64,000 nucleotides of DNA, taken from Cubamyces lactineus. Taxonomy: Eukaryota > Basidiomycota > Agaricomycetes > Polyporales > Polyporaceae. The stretch is from the NCBI GenBank assembly GCA_022376465.1, contig JACDTU010000018.1, positions 706,537 through 770,536 of the forward strand. Direction: 5' to 3'. The notes beneath the pieces are model-generated. The model saw nothing but the letters and a program-made list of their open reading frames with translations, had not been told where the DNA came from and did no database searches. Within the stretch, counting starts at the first letter, position 1. Each line of letters opens with the position of its first letter. The translations under genes were made by a program, and so were the position numbers. Positions 10,118 to 21,837 of the stretch are shown here, piece by piece.

Positions 10118-12483
10118 CTACTCCTCTGTACCACCACCTGGTACTTCGGTCCGCTCCCCCGCACCAGCAGCGTTCACGCCGCTCGCCTGCGAAGCAGCGA
10201 AGAGTTCCGCTTCCTTCGCAAGGGCCGCGCACAACGGCGCAAGGCCCTCAACGATGAGCGACGGCACCGGATGGCGGTACGCTCCGCCGCCAAGGACAAA
10301 GCTCACGAGGGACTCGCGGCAGTCCGCACGCTCGACGAGGCACGTCGCAAAGCCGCTTTCTTGTGCGCCGACGACTATGCGGCCCATCCCGGCTGTGGCG
10401 ACGAGGATTTCGTTGCGTTGTAGCAGCTTCGGCTTTTTGTCGCTGTCGTTGGGGTTTATGGGATTGTCTAAGTCTCCATCCGTCTGCGACGTGGTGTCCG
10501 CAACGTCACCGGCTGTTGCGACACCCTCGGAGCAAAACACTTCGACTATGGAGGCGAAGGACGGGCCCCGAGTGAGCGAGGAGAAATGTACACACGACGG
10601 CCTCGGAAACACGCGAACACCGTCGAGTGTGCCCGGAGGCAAGACGCGCCGCGCATGCTCAAGCGTCTCGGAAGGAGAATGCGGGGGTATGCAGACGAGG
10701 CTGTACCCACGCTGCTTGAGCTCTGTGAGGGTGTCGCTGGCGTCGGGGTAGGGGTGTGGTGCGAGGATAGTGGCGAGTGCGGTTGAAATGAGGTGATCCC
10801 GTTCAGAGGGATTGATGTGCAGCTGCTCTGCGAGAGCTTGAAGGCCGCCTTGGACGATCGTATCCAGGGCGAACTCGTTATCGAATGCAAGGTCTCGTTC
10901 GGCGAACGCTTCGCAGTGAACGTATCGCCTGACGGTGGCGTCCAGGCTCCAGGTTCGGGGAATGAATGGGAGCCACTCTTGGAGGGCGCACCGAATCGCG
11001 TCTTCTCGGTTCTGACAGATACCTTAGTGAGTTGAACTACCACGAGATATAGAATTCCCGACGTGGATGATGACAACGTACCAGTATGATGCCAAATAGC
11101 TCAAACGCGACGACCTTGATCACACCACACTTGACGACCGTGTACTCTCCCGCCAGCATTGGGAATGCCGGTGGGAGGATGGGATCCGTGTCTGGGTCGT
11201 AATCGTGGCTCGGACATCGATCCGGGCCTTCCCTGTCTGCATCTCCGTCAGTAGTAGCCTGCGCTTCCGCGTCGACCTCGAACGGGCTGCACAATGCGAA
11301 TAGTGCTTGCGCAGCAGCCTGCAGTGCAGGATCAGTGTGCGTGGGAAAGATTGGCGTAACTATTTCGTTGGGAAATGTACCGCCGCGAGCTTCGATGTTT
11401 CGGTCGCTTGGAGTCCCTACGTTTGGTTCACCGGCATCTGGATCACGTTGAGTTTCAACGGGTTGGCTGTGTTCAGCTTCAACGACCATGTTGCTGAGAG
11501 TTTCAGCTATCGCATCGACCTGTATGTTGGAAACTGGGGTCCCCTGATTTTCAGCGGCTATGGCTGAGTGTTCTTGGCTTCCACTCATGCCGTGGTTCAG
11601 AATTTGGGAGATGTGCTGCGTGCGTATCTGTGAGCAAAGCAGATATGTAGCCAGAACAGACGATGGGATCACCTGTCTCGTTTCTCTCACCCATGCGATG
11701 CTATCCTCGACGCCGAACCAACTATAACCCTTGCATATCCTACGGCATATCGTTGAGTATATGACCACGCGGACTACCGCGACGCGTGGATTGACTTACT
11801 GCTTGTATAAGTATAGCTCGCTGTAGATGTAGCTTGGGTATTCTATCGGACGGTCGCTGCTTTCCAGGAAATGGAAGGCATACGCTTGCGGATTGTTGGG
11901 TAGCCCGAATACGGATGGATTCCCCATGCCCAACCGTTGACCCATCGGGAGGCACGTTTGCCCTCGGTCCTTCCGAGCGAAGTGGACCGACATATTGCCT
12001 AAAGTAATCCAGCTCTAGTTGAATGTTTTCCAAGGCGATGTCTTTGAATCTCAGGAGACTGGGGTCGTCCAGTGTCATTCTGATCCTTGTGAACGGCTTG
12101 TTATGGGACCAGTGAATGCGGATCCTGGGGGTCGTGTGCAGATAAACGGTGCATTGCAAGCCGGGCTCAAAAGATGGCAGAGGAGGGTTCACGGTCAAAT
12201 GATGGTCGTCAAAGGCTCGATGTCCAGAGAATCTGGAGACTTTGGGGCCGAGAACCTGAGAAGAATTAGGTATGGGGATGGGTGAAGGCATGGTAGGGAC
12301 GACGTAAAGCAACGTCGGATTCATGATAGGAGTATCCTTGTAATGCTCCTCATCGGCTAAACTGACGCGTAAAGCCCAGAATGGTTGCGCCTGGATCTTT
12401 GCAGCAGCAAGGCGTCCAGATGGGGTCAACCATCGGGAGGACATCCATGGATCAAATAGGCAGACGACGAGTGAGTGGGGCAT
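10118..12483 (-). CDS. HAD-fold two-domain protein, divergent copy E (probable frameshift)
   Basis: This is a diverged member of the A/B family. Exon 1 is 12483-11800, exon 2 is 11739-11673 (67 nt, as in A), exon 3 is about 11615-11082, and exon 4 is 11011-10118. It keeps FWALRVSL, LPNNPQAYAFHF and ICKGYSWFGVE. The last exon is a clear HAD core: NREDAIRCALQEWLPF, LTELKQRGYSLVCIPPHS, EILVATAGMGRIVVGAQESG. Two oddities stand out. The nucleophile motif reads AFELFGIIL, so the catalytic Asp is Glu. Exon 1 changes frame near 12000, between DYFRQ and SVHFARKD, and its length is out of register with A. It may be a recent pseudogene, or a sequencing error may be present. Exon 3 carries a longer acidic linker than A. 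The exon 3 acceptor is uncertain. Confidence 0.6.
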
Positions 12484-12492
12484 GGAGAGCAC

Positions 12493-13133
12493 TAGTCACG
12501 AACTCCTACTCAGCTGCGTGGTGAGTGACTGGGGCTTTCTTGTACGCGTTGTACAGTACGAGTCGCAGTCCGACGCAACACTGGTTTGACTTACTTGGTG
12601 ATAAGGTGAGAGTAGTACGAGCCAACTTGAAGACGTTTGAGGAAGAGAAGACAAATGCTGACGATTCATGAGGTTATCAGATTAGATTGTGACGCGCTTC
12701 GCCGATTTACCCGGAGTTGTCAATGTTCATAACGTCTCGGTGGATACGTTTGGTCGGCATATGTAAGTTGTGATTTAGACGGCGTCAGGCTTCTTGTATA
12801 ACTACCATGCTCTATGTCCGAACTAGCCAGAACTGCTCGAAGGCTGTATTACCTTCCGAATCGTCATTTATTCGCGTTCTAACGGTTCTTTCGATACAGA
12901 TTTACATCGGCTCCTCAAGTGTAGCGCTATCGTTTTGTGAGGGTGTTCTCGACGCGTACGCCCTCGCGGGTCTGTGCTCTACCGTCTACATGGCAAGCCA
13001 ATGTGTACGTCCGCTCCGCTTATGTCTTCAAACACTTCAAGTATCGTGTGATTCATTCACAGTAGAACCTTGATATTTACAAAACAAGACACTCGGCGCG
13101 GTACTTAACCCGTTATGGTCCCCAGCTACGCGC
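12493..13133. other. Intergenic, no gene seen
   Basis: This is the gap between HAD gene E and the dehydrogenase. A plus-strand open frame (12807-13073) has no recognisable features. I see no repeat, RNA gene or clear promoter motif. Confidence 0.4.
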
Positions 13134-14276
13134 TCAAGGCTCGAAGAAAGTAAGTTGTCCCCATCGTGCATGCTTCTCCGCATGAATCAGCGCCGCACCC
13201 CAATCCTCCAGCCCAAACGACCAGCTCTCGCCCTTGGTCAAATCTAGTACGCCCGTCTCTGCCATCTTGATCATGTCGAGCACCGCCTTCCGCTCGTACA
13301 TCCACTTGCCCGTGATGCGCAGGTCCTTCCACAGAATCGCTCCGTGTGGCAGCGGAATGTCCTCCTGAATCCCGCCCATGAGGCACGCGCGACCACGGAC
13401 TCCCAGTGCGAGGAGGCACGCCTTGAAATGGAACGAGTGGGCTGCCATGGGAGGCGAAATGTCCAAGTAGCAGTCGACGGTGCCGATCGCAGCCGCAAGA
13501 GCATCAGCATCAGCGTACTCGCACATCCGTATGGTGCGCAGACGGCCCGCGTCGACATACGAGCGGAGCCCGTCCTCGAGACGACGTAACCCCTCCTCGC
13601 TCCGTCCAAGTGCGATGACGCGCGCGCCCATCGCGAGGGCGACGTCGACTGCGGATCCGCCGAACCCGCCGGTCGCGGGCGCAATAACGATACTTTCGCC
13701 AGCGCGTAGGTCGACGCCCCCATCTCCGGTGAGGCCGCCAAAGGGGACGACCATCTGTGCGAGACGAAGCCAATGCACCGGTTCGGCGCGCAAAGCACCC
13801 ACCCCCGCTCCGATGACGTCCGGGATGCGGTAGCAGTTCTCGAGCGGAACCTTGACGTACTGCGCCCAGCTACCGTGCCGCCAGCCATCCTCATCCTGCA
13901 CGAGGTGCGTGACTGGTGCGCCGTTGGGGCCGCCCTGGTATACACCGTGCAGGCACCGCTGGGTAGGGTCGTCGCGCGCGTGCATCCAAATGTCGGTCAG
14001 GACGAGGTCTCCGACGCGGAGTGTCGTCGCGTCGTTGCCCAATGCGACGACGCGGCCGACCGCGGCGCTACCAGGAACATACGGCTTGGGGTAGTCGTAC
14101 TTCCGCACACCGGTGAGTACCTCGCGTGCGTAGGTGATGATGCTCGTTGCGGTGACGCGAACGATGGCGCTACCGAGGGACGGCGTATACATCGGCAGCT
14201 CGCGGACTTCGAGAGGCTGCGATGTGGAGGTCAAAACGAGAGCACGGTGGGTCGGTGGGAGAGTGACTTCAGACAT
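13134..14276 (-). CDS. Medium-chain dehydrogenase/reductase (alcohol or quinone oxidoreductase type)
   Basis: A single uninterrupted exon encodes 380 aa. The N-terminal GroES-like domain contains VPGSAAVGRVVALG and LRVGDLVLTD. The Rossmann domain (from about residue 200) has SIVIAPATGGFGGSAVDVAL, where a glycine-rich turn binds the nicotinamide cofactor, followed by GARVIALGRSEEGL. The Arg in GRSEE suggests NADP(H). The C-terminus contains ILWKDLRITGKWMYER and a lid-like WGQLTFFEP end. I do not find the usual GHE and Cys/His zinc ligands, so it is probably a zinc-independent member. The substrate cannot be told. The absence of introns contrasts with its neighbours. The start is the only Met giving a full N-terminal domain. 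Confidence 0.85.
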   Translation of the reverse strand: MSEVTLPPTHRALVLTSTSQPLEVRELPMYTPSLGSAIVRVTATSIITYAREVLTGVRKYDYPKPYVPGSAAVGRVVALGNDATTLRVGDLVLTDIWMHARDDPTQRCLHGVYQGGPNGAPVTHLVQDEDGWRHGSWAQYVKVPLENCYRIPDVIGAGVGALRAEPVHWLRLAQMVVPFGGLTGDGGVDLRAGESIVIAPATGGFGGSAVDVALAMGARVIALGRSEEGLRRLEDGLRSYVDAGRLRTIRMCEYADADALAAAIGTVDCYLDISPPMAAHSFHFKACLLALGVRGRACLMGGIQEDIPLPHGAILWKDLRITGKWMYERKAVLDMIKMAETGVLDLTKGESWSFGLEDWGAALIHAEKHARWGQLTFFEP

Positions 14277-15477
14277 CCTGGAGAAGGTAGGAGTTAGTGA
14301 GTAGCATGGGTTCTCTGTATGAATCCTTTATATCGGATGCGCTACTCAACTGTTGTCAATGTCCTGCAGTTGCGATGGCTCGTCGTGCGGGGAGGATGGT
14401 GCTAATGCCAGCAGTAACTGCTATCTGCGCGACTTACCTCCGCGGCCCACCCACAACTCCTAATTGGCCTTTCGCGCTGCGAACTGCTATATTAGCAGAT
14501 ATTCAGCCAATCGAATTCACATACCACCCCACTATATCTAGATTCAGTGTCATCGTTGGTGGCCGTGCGCGACCACGAGTTCGAACAATGTACCATGTCG
14601 GTACTTGGCGCATGTCAATTTGCACTCTATGCCTCCAATCTCCCATGGCCAAGTGAGGCCCCCGAGCCAATGCTTTCTTCCCACGCCTCCATACCAGCTG
14701 CCCAATTCGAGCAGGGCCTTGGTCCGTACAGTTACCAGCTACTCGGGCATTGCACCTAGCCCGCCCAAATTAACCTAAATCGATGAACACAGCGCCCCTA
14801 TAGCAGCCTGGGTCGAGCGAATATGCGTCACGCAGGGCTACACATAGCTGCAACCCCACTGTGAATTCCGAGCTGTGCACGGTCATCAGCAAATTTTGTA
14901 AAGTACTGCCTAACGGAATGCAAGGAAATGCAATCCCGGAATTCGTTGCATTCCTTACCTGGGAAGCGCCGGTTATGCATTGCCTGTCATAGGAGAGAGG
15001 CATGTATGACAGTTCCTCGCCGCGCGCCACCTACCATAACCTTGCCCAACCTTCCTTTGCCTCGCAAGGCGGCGGGCTGCCTTCCCGGCCATGTAGGGTG
15101 AGGATTTCAATGTCGGGCAAAGGACTGCATGCGCCGGTGATAGTTTGGCATGCGAGGGCGTAGAGATTGCATACCGAATGCACCCCGTAGGCTGAGAACT
15201 CACTTCCATAGCCTAATACATACCGGGGCCGGGTAGTTCTATGCAAACTATTCAACATGCGGTGCATTGAATCATAGCGGGCGGGACTTATGATTGAATT
15301 CTTATACAGTATTAATACATGATATTATGCGTACAATAAGCGAGCTATAGCGCACATAATCTGAAGCTCACCAGTATAATCAACAATAACCCACGTCCGT
15401 GATGTTGCTTACCTTTTATCAGTTTGGTCGGCAGCCGCGACGACAGGCCTCAAGCCGCGAGGTATTTCGTAGCACCA

Positions 15478-15590
15478 CGCACTCACCTTGACGTTGGGGT
15501 ACCACGTCAGCCCATCCATGTCTGCCTCGCGCGCCGCGATGATCACGTTGAACACCCCCACGGGGTCGCCGACATACTGCTGCACCTAGC
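15478..15590 (-). pseudogene. Orphan exon relic, family not recognised
   Basis: The minus strand reads VQQYVGDPVGVFNVIIAARE followed by ADMDGLTWYPNVK and a perfect GTGAGT donor. Composition and the splice donor look like a genuine exon, but no adjoining exons could be linked and an in-frame TAG lies just upstream. I do not recognise the family. Confidence 0.25.
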
Positions 15591-15635
15591 GCCGGTCGCC
15601 ACGGTTGTCGTGCTCACCAATTTGAGTCATGGTAT

Positions 15636-15752
15636 GCGTGTATATATGCACTCACCTGTGCTTGTATGCGTGTATATATGCATATATGCGCTTACCTGTG
15701 CTTGTATGCGCGCATATATGCACTCACCTATTGTTATATGCACCCACCTGGT
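15636..15752. repeat. Minisatellite, about 32-40 bp unit, 3-4 copies
   Basis: Three full and one partial copies of a unit built from TATGCGTGTATATATGCA, CTCACC and TGTGCTTG are arranged head to tail, with one unit expanded by an extra ATATATGC. Confidence 0.7.
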
Positions 15753-17044
15753 GCTAACTTGGTGCTGTTGGTGGCGCACACTGGGGGGCCGCGTCGGTGG
15801 GCGCGCGCAAGACCAATGGTGAACAGCTAAGTCTGAGGACAACGGGAAAGAGGTCGGCGTGGAGAGGAAAAGAGATGTGAATGAGTTCGCGAGTCGCGAC
15901 ATGCCCATTAAGTAGTGACGCGCAGATTGCGCGGTCCGAGCTCACAGCTATGATGTCAAACAGGTATCATTATTCGGGACGTGTACTTGACATGAGTAAG
16001 ATGACATTCCGGTGCTTCGAGACAGGGTTATAGTGCAATGCGAAACCTACCTTTTACCTGAGAAGGGTTAATATGGCAACACCTTCCATGACAATGGAAA
16101 TGATCGCCAGATTACGCCCGGCCGGACGAATCCTGGCAAGAATTCGCCCAGCGTGGCGAACGCACGGCAGATGTTCGCCCTGCCAGGCAAATCAGTGTTA
16201 TTCAAGGCAAGGAAAGGCCAGCGCTTCCCCGGCCTGTCCGGGAATGCTATCCTTGCCCGGCGCTACCTTGCCAGGCAGAGCTTTATACAATTTGCTGATG
16301 GTAGTCCGTGGCAATGATGCATAGCTTGGGCGTGACTGGCAGCGAGACGCGTGCTTGGTGCGTGTTACTTCGCCGTCCAAATTTTGCGGACAGCTACGCC
16401 TATGTAGTGCTTAGTGGGTATTGATACGATCCGAATGAGTGGTGTACAGTACTTACGTTCAGGTTCGAAGTGCCTTCGGGCGTTTCACGCTTTAGCGACG
16501 CGCGTCGATCTGAAGAAAGCCGTGCCACACTCTATGAGTTTTTGGCCGATTTTGTTCAAGAGCGGTCCCTGTATAGTCGCAGGCTATTCAGTCTTGGAAC
16601 CCCAGGTAAATTTGGCTTTCAGCCTCTGGCGGAAGTGTGTACTCTAGAAATCGAAAGTACTCATACCTGAGGGAGCTCCTGATGTACCCCTTGAAGTAAG
16701 TTGGATGAAGCATTTGTATGACTTGGATGCCGGATCGCGATGGCGGTTCGATCATGGCTTGGAGGTCATTCTAGCGGTATCTCACTCCGTGCTGGGGGTT
16801 GTTGTGCGTTAGCAGATAACAAGCTGAGAGAACGGTAGTATTGATACTAAGCACTTGATCGTGTCACGCAGCCAACCTCTACGAGCGCTTGTCACCACGA
16901 ACCACTGTATCGTACTCTTAAGCGCTCACAGTCCGTTCGCCACTTGCTAGTGGCCCAAGTCAAACAGTAACATACAACATCCCCTTGCCGTAAGCCTGGT
17001 GCCGGGCCGTTGTTGCTCATCCATACCTCAGACAGAAAGAACCA

Positions 17045-18268
17045 ATGGAGTTACAGGGAAGCGCGTATGGTACCAGACGGCATGTTTTGTCATACACCGT
17101 CTGCGGCATCTATCAAGTCGACTACGTCCTCGGCAGCGGCTCCAGCGGTACGTAGCATCTGCTGCCTCAACATACCGTGCGTATACCGGAACCTGTCACT
17201 GACACGGCGATCTACCACCTAGGAGTACTCATGCATGCATTCAGCATTCTAGACGGCACAGAAGTTGCACTCAAAATGCAACTCTTGCCACGCGAACCTC
17301 CAGCGCCAGGGAAGCCTCTCCAGCTGGAATACGAGGCAGCCGTATACAAACTCATCCCGGACGATATCGAGGGTTTCCCTAGGGTTCTTGGGTCTGGCAA
17401 AGATGGGAACTGACAGGTATTAATCCTCGAGAAACTTGGCCCGACTCTGGACCAGCTTCGCCGGGTCTGTCGGGGACGGTTCTCGCTGCGGACGATCGCC
17501 ATGCTGGCTGACCAGATGGTTCGTCGTAATCGTGTCCAAAGTCTGCTACACCCTTCTCTAAGGCCGCTGCTGATCGATGTGATGCACAGATAAGCAGGCT
17601 TGAGTATCTACATCACGAGGATTGGTGCATGAGGACGGACGTCAAGCCGCACAATTTCGCCATGGGCACTGGGAGTCGCTCTGGCGTCGTACACCTGTTT
17701 GATTTGGAGCATGCCAAGATGTATATCGACCCTGCTACCGGAGAGCATATCCCGAATAACGGACGCCGCCACACGGCAGGCACCATGCGCTACGCGAGCC
17801 TGGCAGCTCACCAATCTCACGGTGAGTCAGACATCGCACTGCACATTGCACAAACCGGCCGCTCTGTCATACCGCTGCTGACCCGCGTCGCATTGATTGC
17901 GTCTCTCGTCATCGTCATCGTCTTGCATGATTATATGCGGCGGGGCGAACCCCACCACTATAGACGACGTCCTGTCCCGCACCCCCACAGAATTCGCTGC
18001 ATTCCGCGCGCACTGTGCGTCTTTGCAATATGGCGCGGCTCCGGACTATGCGCTGCTGCGCGGTTTGTTCCGGGAGCGGATGCGTCGGGAGGGGTGGCGT
18101 GCGCTACAGCCTCAGGGTGGCAATGGTTTCTCCCTGGTGGACCATGACGGCAGCAGGCTCGACTGGGTCGACCCGGCGGCGTTACCCGGAGGCACGCTCT
18201 TGCCCGAGGAATACTTCGTCCATATGCACTTTGTGGAGGAGCCGTATTGGGACTCTGGGACCATGTAG
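17045..18268 (+). pseudogene. CK1-like kinase pseudogene, third copy
   Basis: The N-lobe begins MELQGSAYGTRR and contains CGIYQVDYVLGSGSSG, then an intron (donor GTACGT). It continues with GTEVALKM and EYEAAVYKLIPD. The catalytic loop reads CMRTDVKPHNFAMG, so HRD is RTD. The DFG equivalent is DLE (VHLFDLEHAKMY). EHIPNNGRRHTAGTMRYASL matches the CK1-specific block. The C-lobe TPTEFAAFRAHCASLQYG and APDYALLRGLFRERM is also CK1-like. It is broken: a TGA at 17412-17414 replaces the conserved Trp in GNWQVL, and the C-lobe segment with the RRDDxES motif is missing between 17820 and 17930. Three key motifs are altered, so the lineage may already have been non-catalytic. The protein ends LPEEYFVHMHFVEEPYWDSG. 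Confidence 0.65.
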
Positions 18269-18354
18269 CAGAGCGGTAGAAAGGTGCCTGCCGCGTATGC
18301 GGCATGTTGCACCTCGCGCATTCGGAATGGATGCAGTGCCAAGTGTTCGAAGAG

Positions 18355-18768
18355 TCATCCCGACACAACCTTTGCAGGTCGAACGTGGACGCATCCAACA
18401 GTCTCGCTGACGGCCTGAAGGTCATTAGCCTGGATCTTGAACAGCCCGCGTGGATTAAATCTTGACGAGTCGTAATTTGGAGTCGGGACCTGCGGAAATA
18501 CCCGCGCAGTCTCGAATGCAGTCTGGACCAACTTGCACATTGTCGTACTTTGTCGTAGAGGCTTTGGCATAGACCCTGAAACAGCTGGGTAGGGACCAGG
18601 ATAAAAGACATCTACGTGAGCGGAAATGGACTGACCTTGCAAAACATCGATGCTCAACCAACGCCGAATTCCAGCAGTCAAGCTGTCACGAAGATCACAC
18701 AAAGGTGCTGCGGTTTCGGAATCCATTCGATTGATACCATAGACAGAAAGAGACACGCAGAGAGACAA
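18355..18768 (-). CDS. Unrecognised ORF, 137 codons
   Basis: An open frame (containing SIDVLQGQSISAHVDVFYPG and AFETARVFPQVPTPN) lies just 3' of the CK1-like pseudogene on the opposite strand. It has no recognised motif, signal peptide or membrane span. Position and length allow it to be an exon of a lost gene or chance. Low confidence. Confidence 0.2.
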   Translation of the reverse strand: MSLCVSLSVYGINRMDSETAAPLCDLRDSLTAGIRRWLSIDVLQGQSISAHVDVFYPGPYPAVSGSMPKPLRQSTTMCKLVQTAFETARVFPQVPTPNYDSSRFNPRGLFKIQANDLQAVSETVGCVHVRPAKVVSG

Positions 18769-19002
18769 TTGGGGAAAGTGAGACTAGGAATCGTACAATA
18801 CAGAGTCAGGCCGGGGGATACTCGCACCGACGCGCATGACACACAAAGACACAGAGAGATACAACACAACGTCCATCCCCTATCCCTCCTCGACCCACAT
18901 ACAATACGCAAGATCACATCCTCTGAAGGACGATGTACAACCCTCACCTAACGACGTGTAGTCGCTGGAGAGACACGCCACATGGTATGGGATAGTCGAC
19001 GC

Positions 19003-20984
<1,982 letters not shown>

Positions 20985-21837
20985 GGGCGAAGACGGATTG
21001 TCTTACCTTTGCTCCTTACCTGTTGGACATTCTATCTTGATTCCCCTGGTCTTTGGTATCCGCGCAAGGAGGCGGGATGCGGCGTTGTACGAGTAGTGTA
21101 TGTTTAGAGCCGTCTAGACGGGAACGATGTATGTTATGAGCGCGCAAGCGAATAACGTTATGTTCTACGTCTTTGTCTTTGGCGAGAAGAGGCAGATGAG
21201 CGCGATATGACGTCAGGCGTGAATAGAGGGTGCTGATTGCTGAAAAGGGGGACTGCCCGCCGCGCAGCAACAGCATGGAAGCTGTTTGGCGGCGCAGGGG
21301 GCGCGATGGGCAGTCTGGTGCCCCGCCTGGGGGTTGCGAGGGCGACGAGGAGGGTGTGGTGGGCGACGTGTCCGCACGGTGTTTGAGGGGAGGACGAGGG
21401 AAGGCGGGCAGGCGGGGCGGAGAGGGTTTGGGGTCGGGGGATGATATATTGGATGACGTCAGAGCACGTGGGGGTAAACGATGTGGAGTCGGTGCAGAAG
21501 ACCCGATTCGGATTCGTCGTGTATTCGTATTCGAGCGACGCTCCGTTTTCCACTCCGGCCAGTCTCTCTCTCTGCAACATCAGCCTCTGCCTTTTCTCGG
21601 GCTGCGTCTATCTCCGCTCCTTGCTTGGCTGCCTAGGGACGCTCACATCTCTCTCTCACGCTCCCTGCTCTTTACGCATCTGCACAGACGACAGTGTACG
21701 GCAGCCTCGCGCAAGACGATCGAGGTAGGGACGCGCAGCGGAGCCCCTGGACCTGGACGCGCGGAGAGCGGTGAGACTAGCGCAGGACTCGCGAGGAATA
21801 TTCACTCTCCACCCACCCTGCTCGATTCCGCCTCCAG
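20985..21837. other. H2A 3' region and upstream region of the RRM gene
   Basis: No gene is recognised. The second half has pyrimidine-rich tracts (CTCTCTCTCTGC near 21565, CTCTCTCTCACG near 21649) and probably contains the promoter and 5' UTR of the downstream RNA-binding protein gene. Confidence 0.4.

Larger units (their letters stand above)
14277..17044. other. Long intergenic region with small repeats and relics
   Basis: About 2.8 kb without an intact gene. It holds a 9-bp stem hairpin (GGAATGCAA at 14915 with TTGCATTCC at 14946), a TATATGC-rich minisatellite (listed separately) and a short minus-strand coding relic near 15478-15590. A segment near 14872-14912 is related in inverted orientation to 16268-16310 (shared core AATTTGCTGATG), which suggests two copies of a small decayed element. 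Short imperfect palindromes recur around 16080-16280. No tRNA was recognised. Confidence 0.4.

Noticed and set aside
13134..14276. Zinc-dependent alcohol dehydrogenase
   Set aside because: The GHE motif and catalytic Cys/His ligands expected for the zinc enzymes are not visible; only the medium-chain dehydrogenase fold is supported.
15636..15752. CRISPR-like array
   Set aside because: The repeats are adjacent, degenerate and AT-rich without unique spacers, in a eukaryotic genome; it is a minisatellite.
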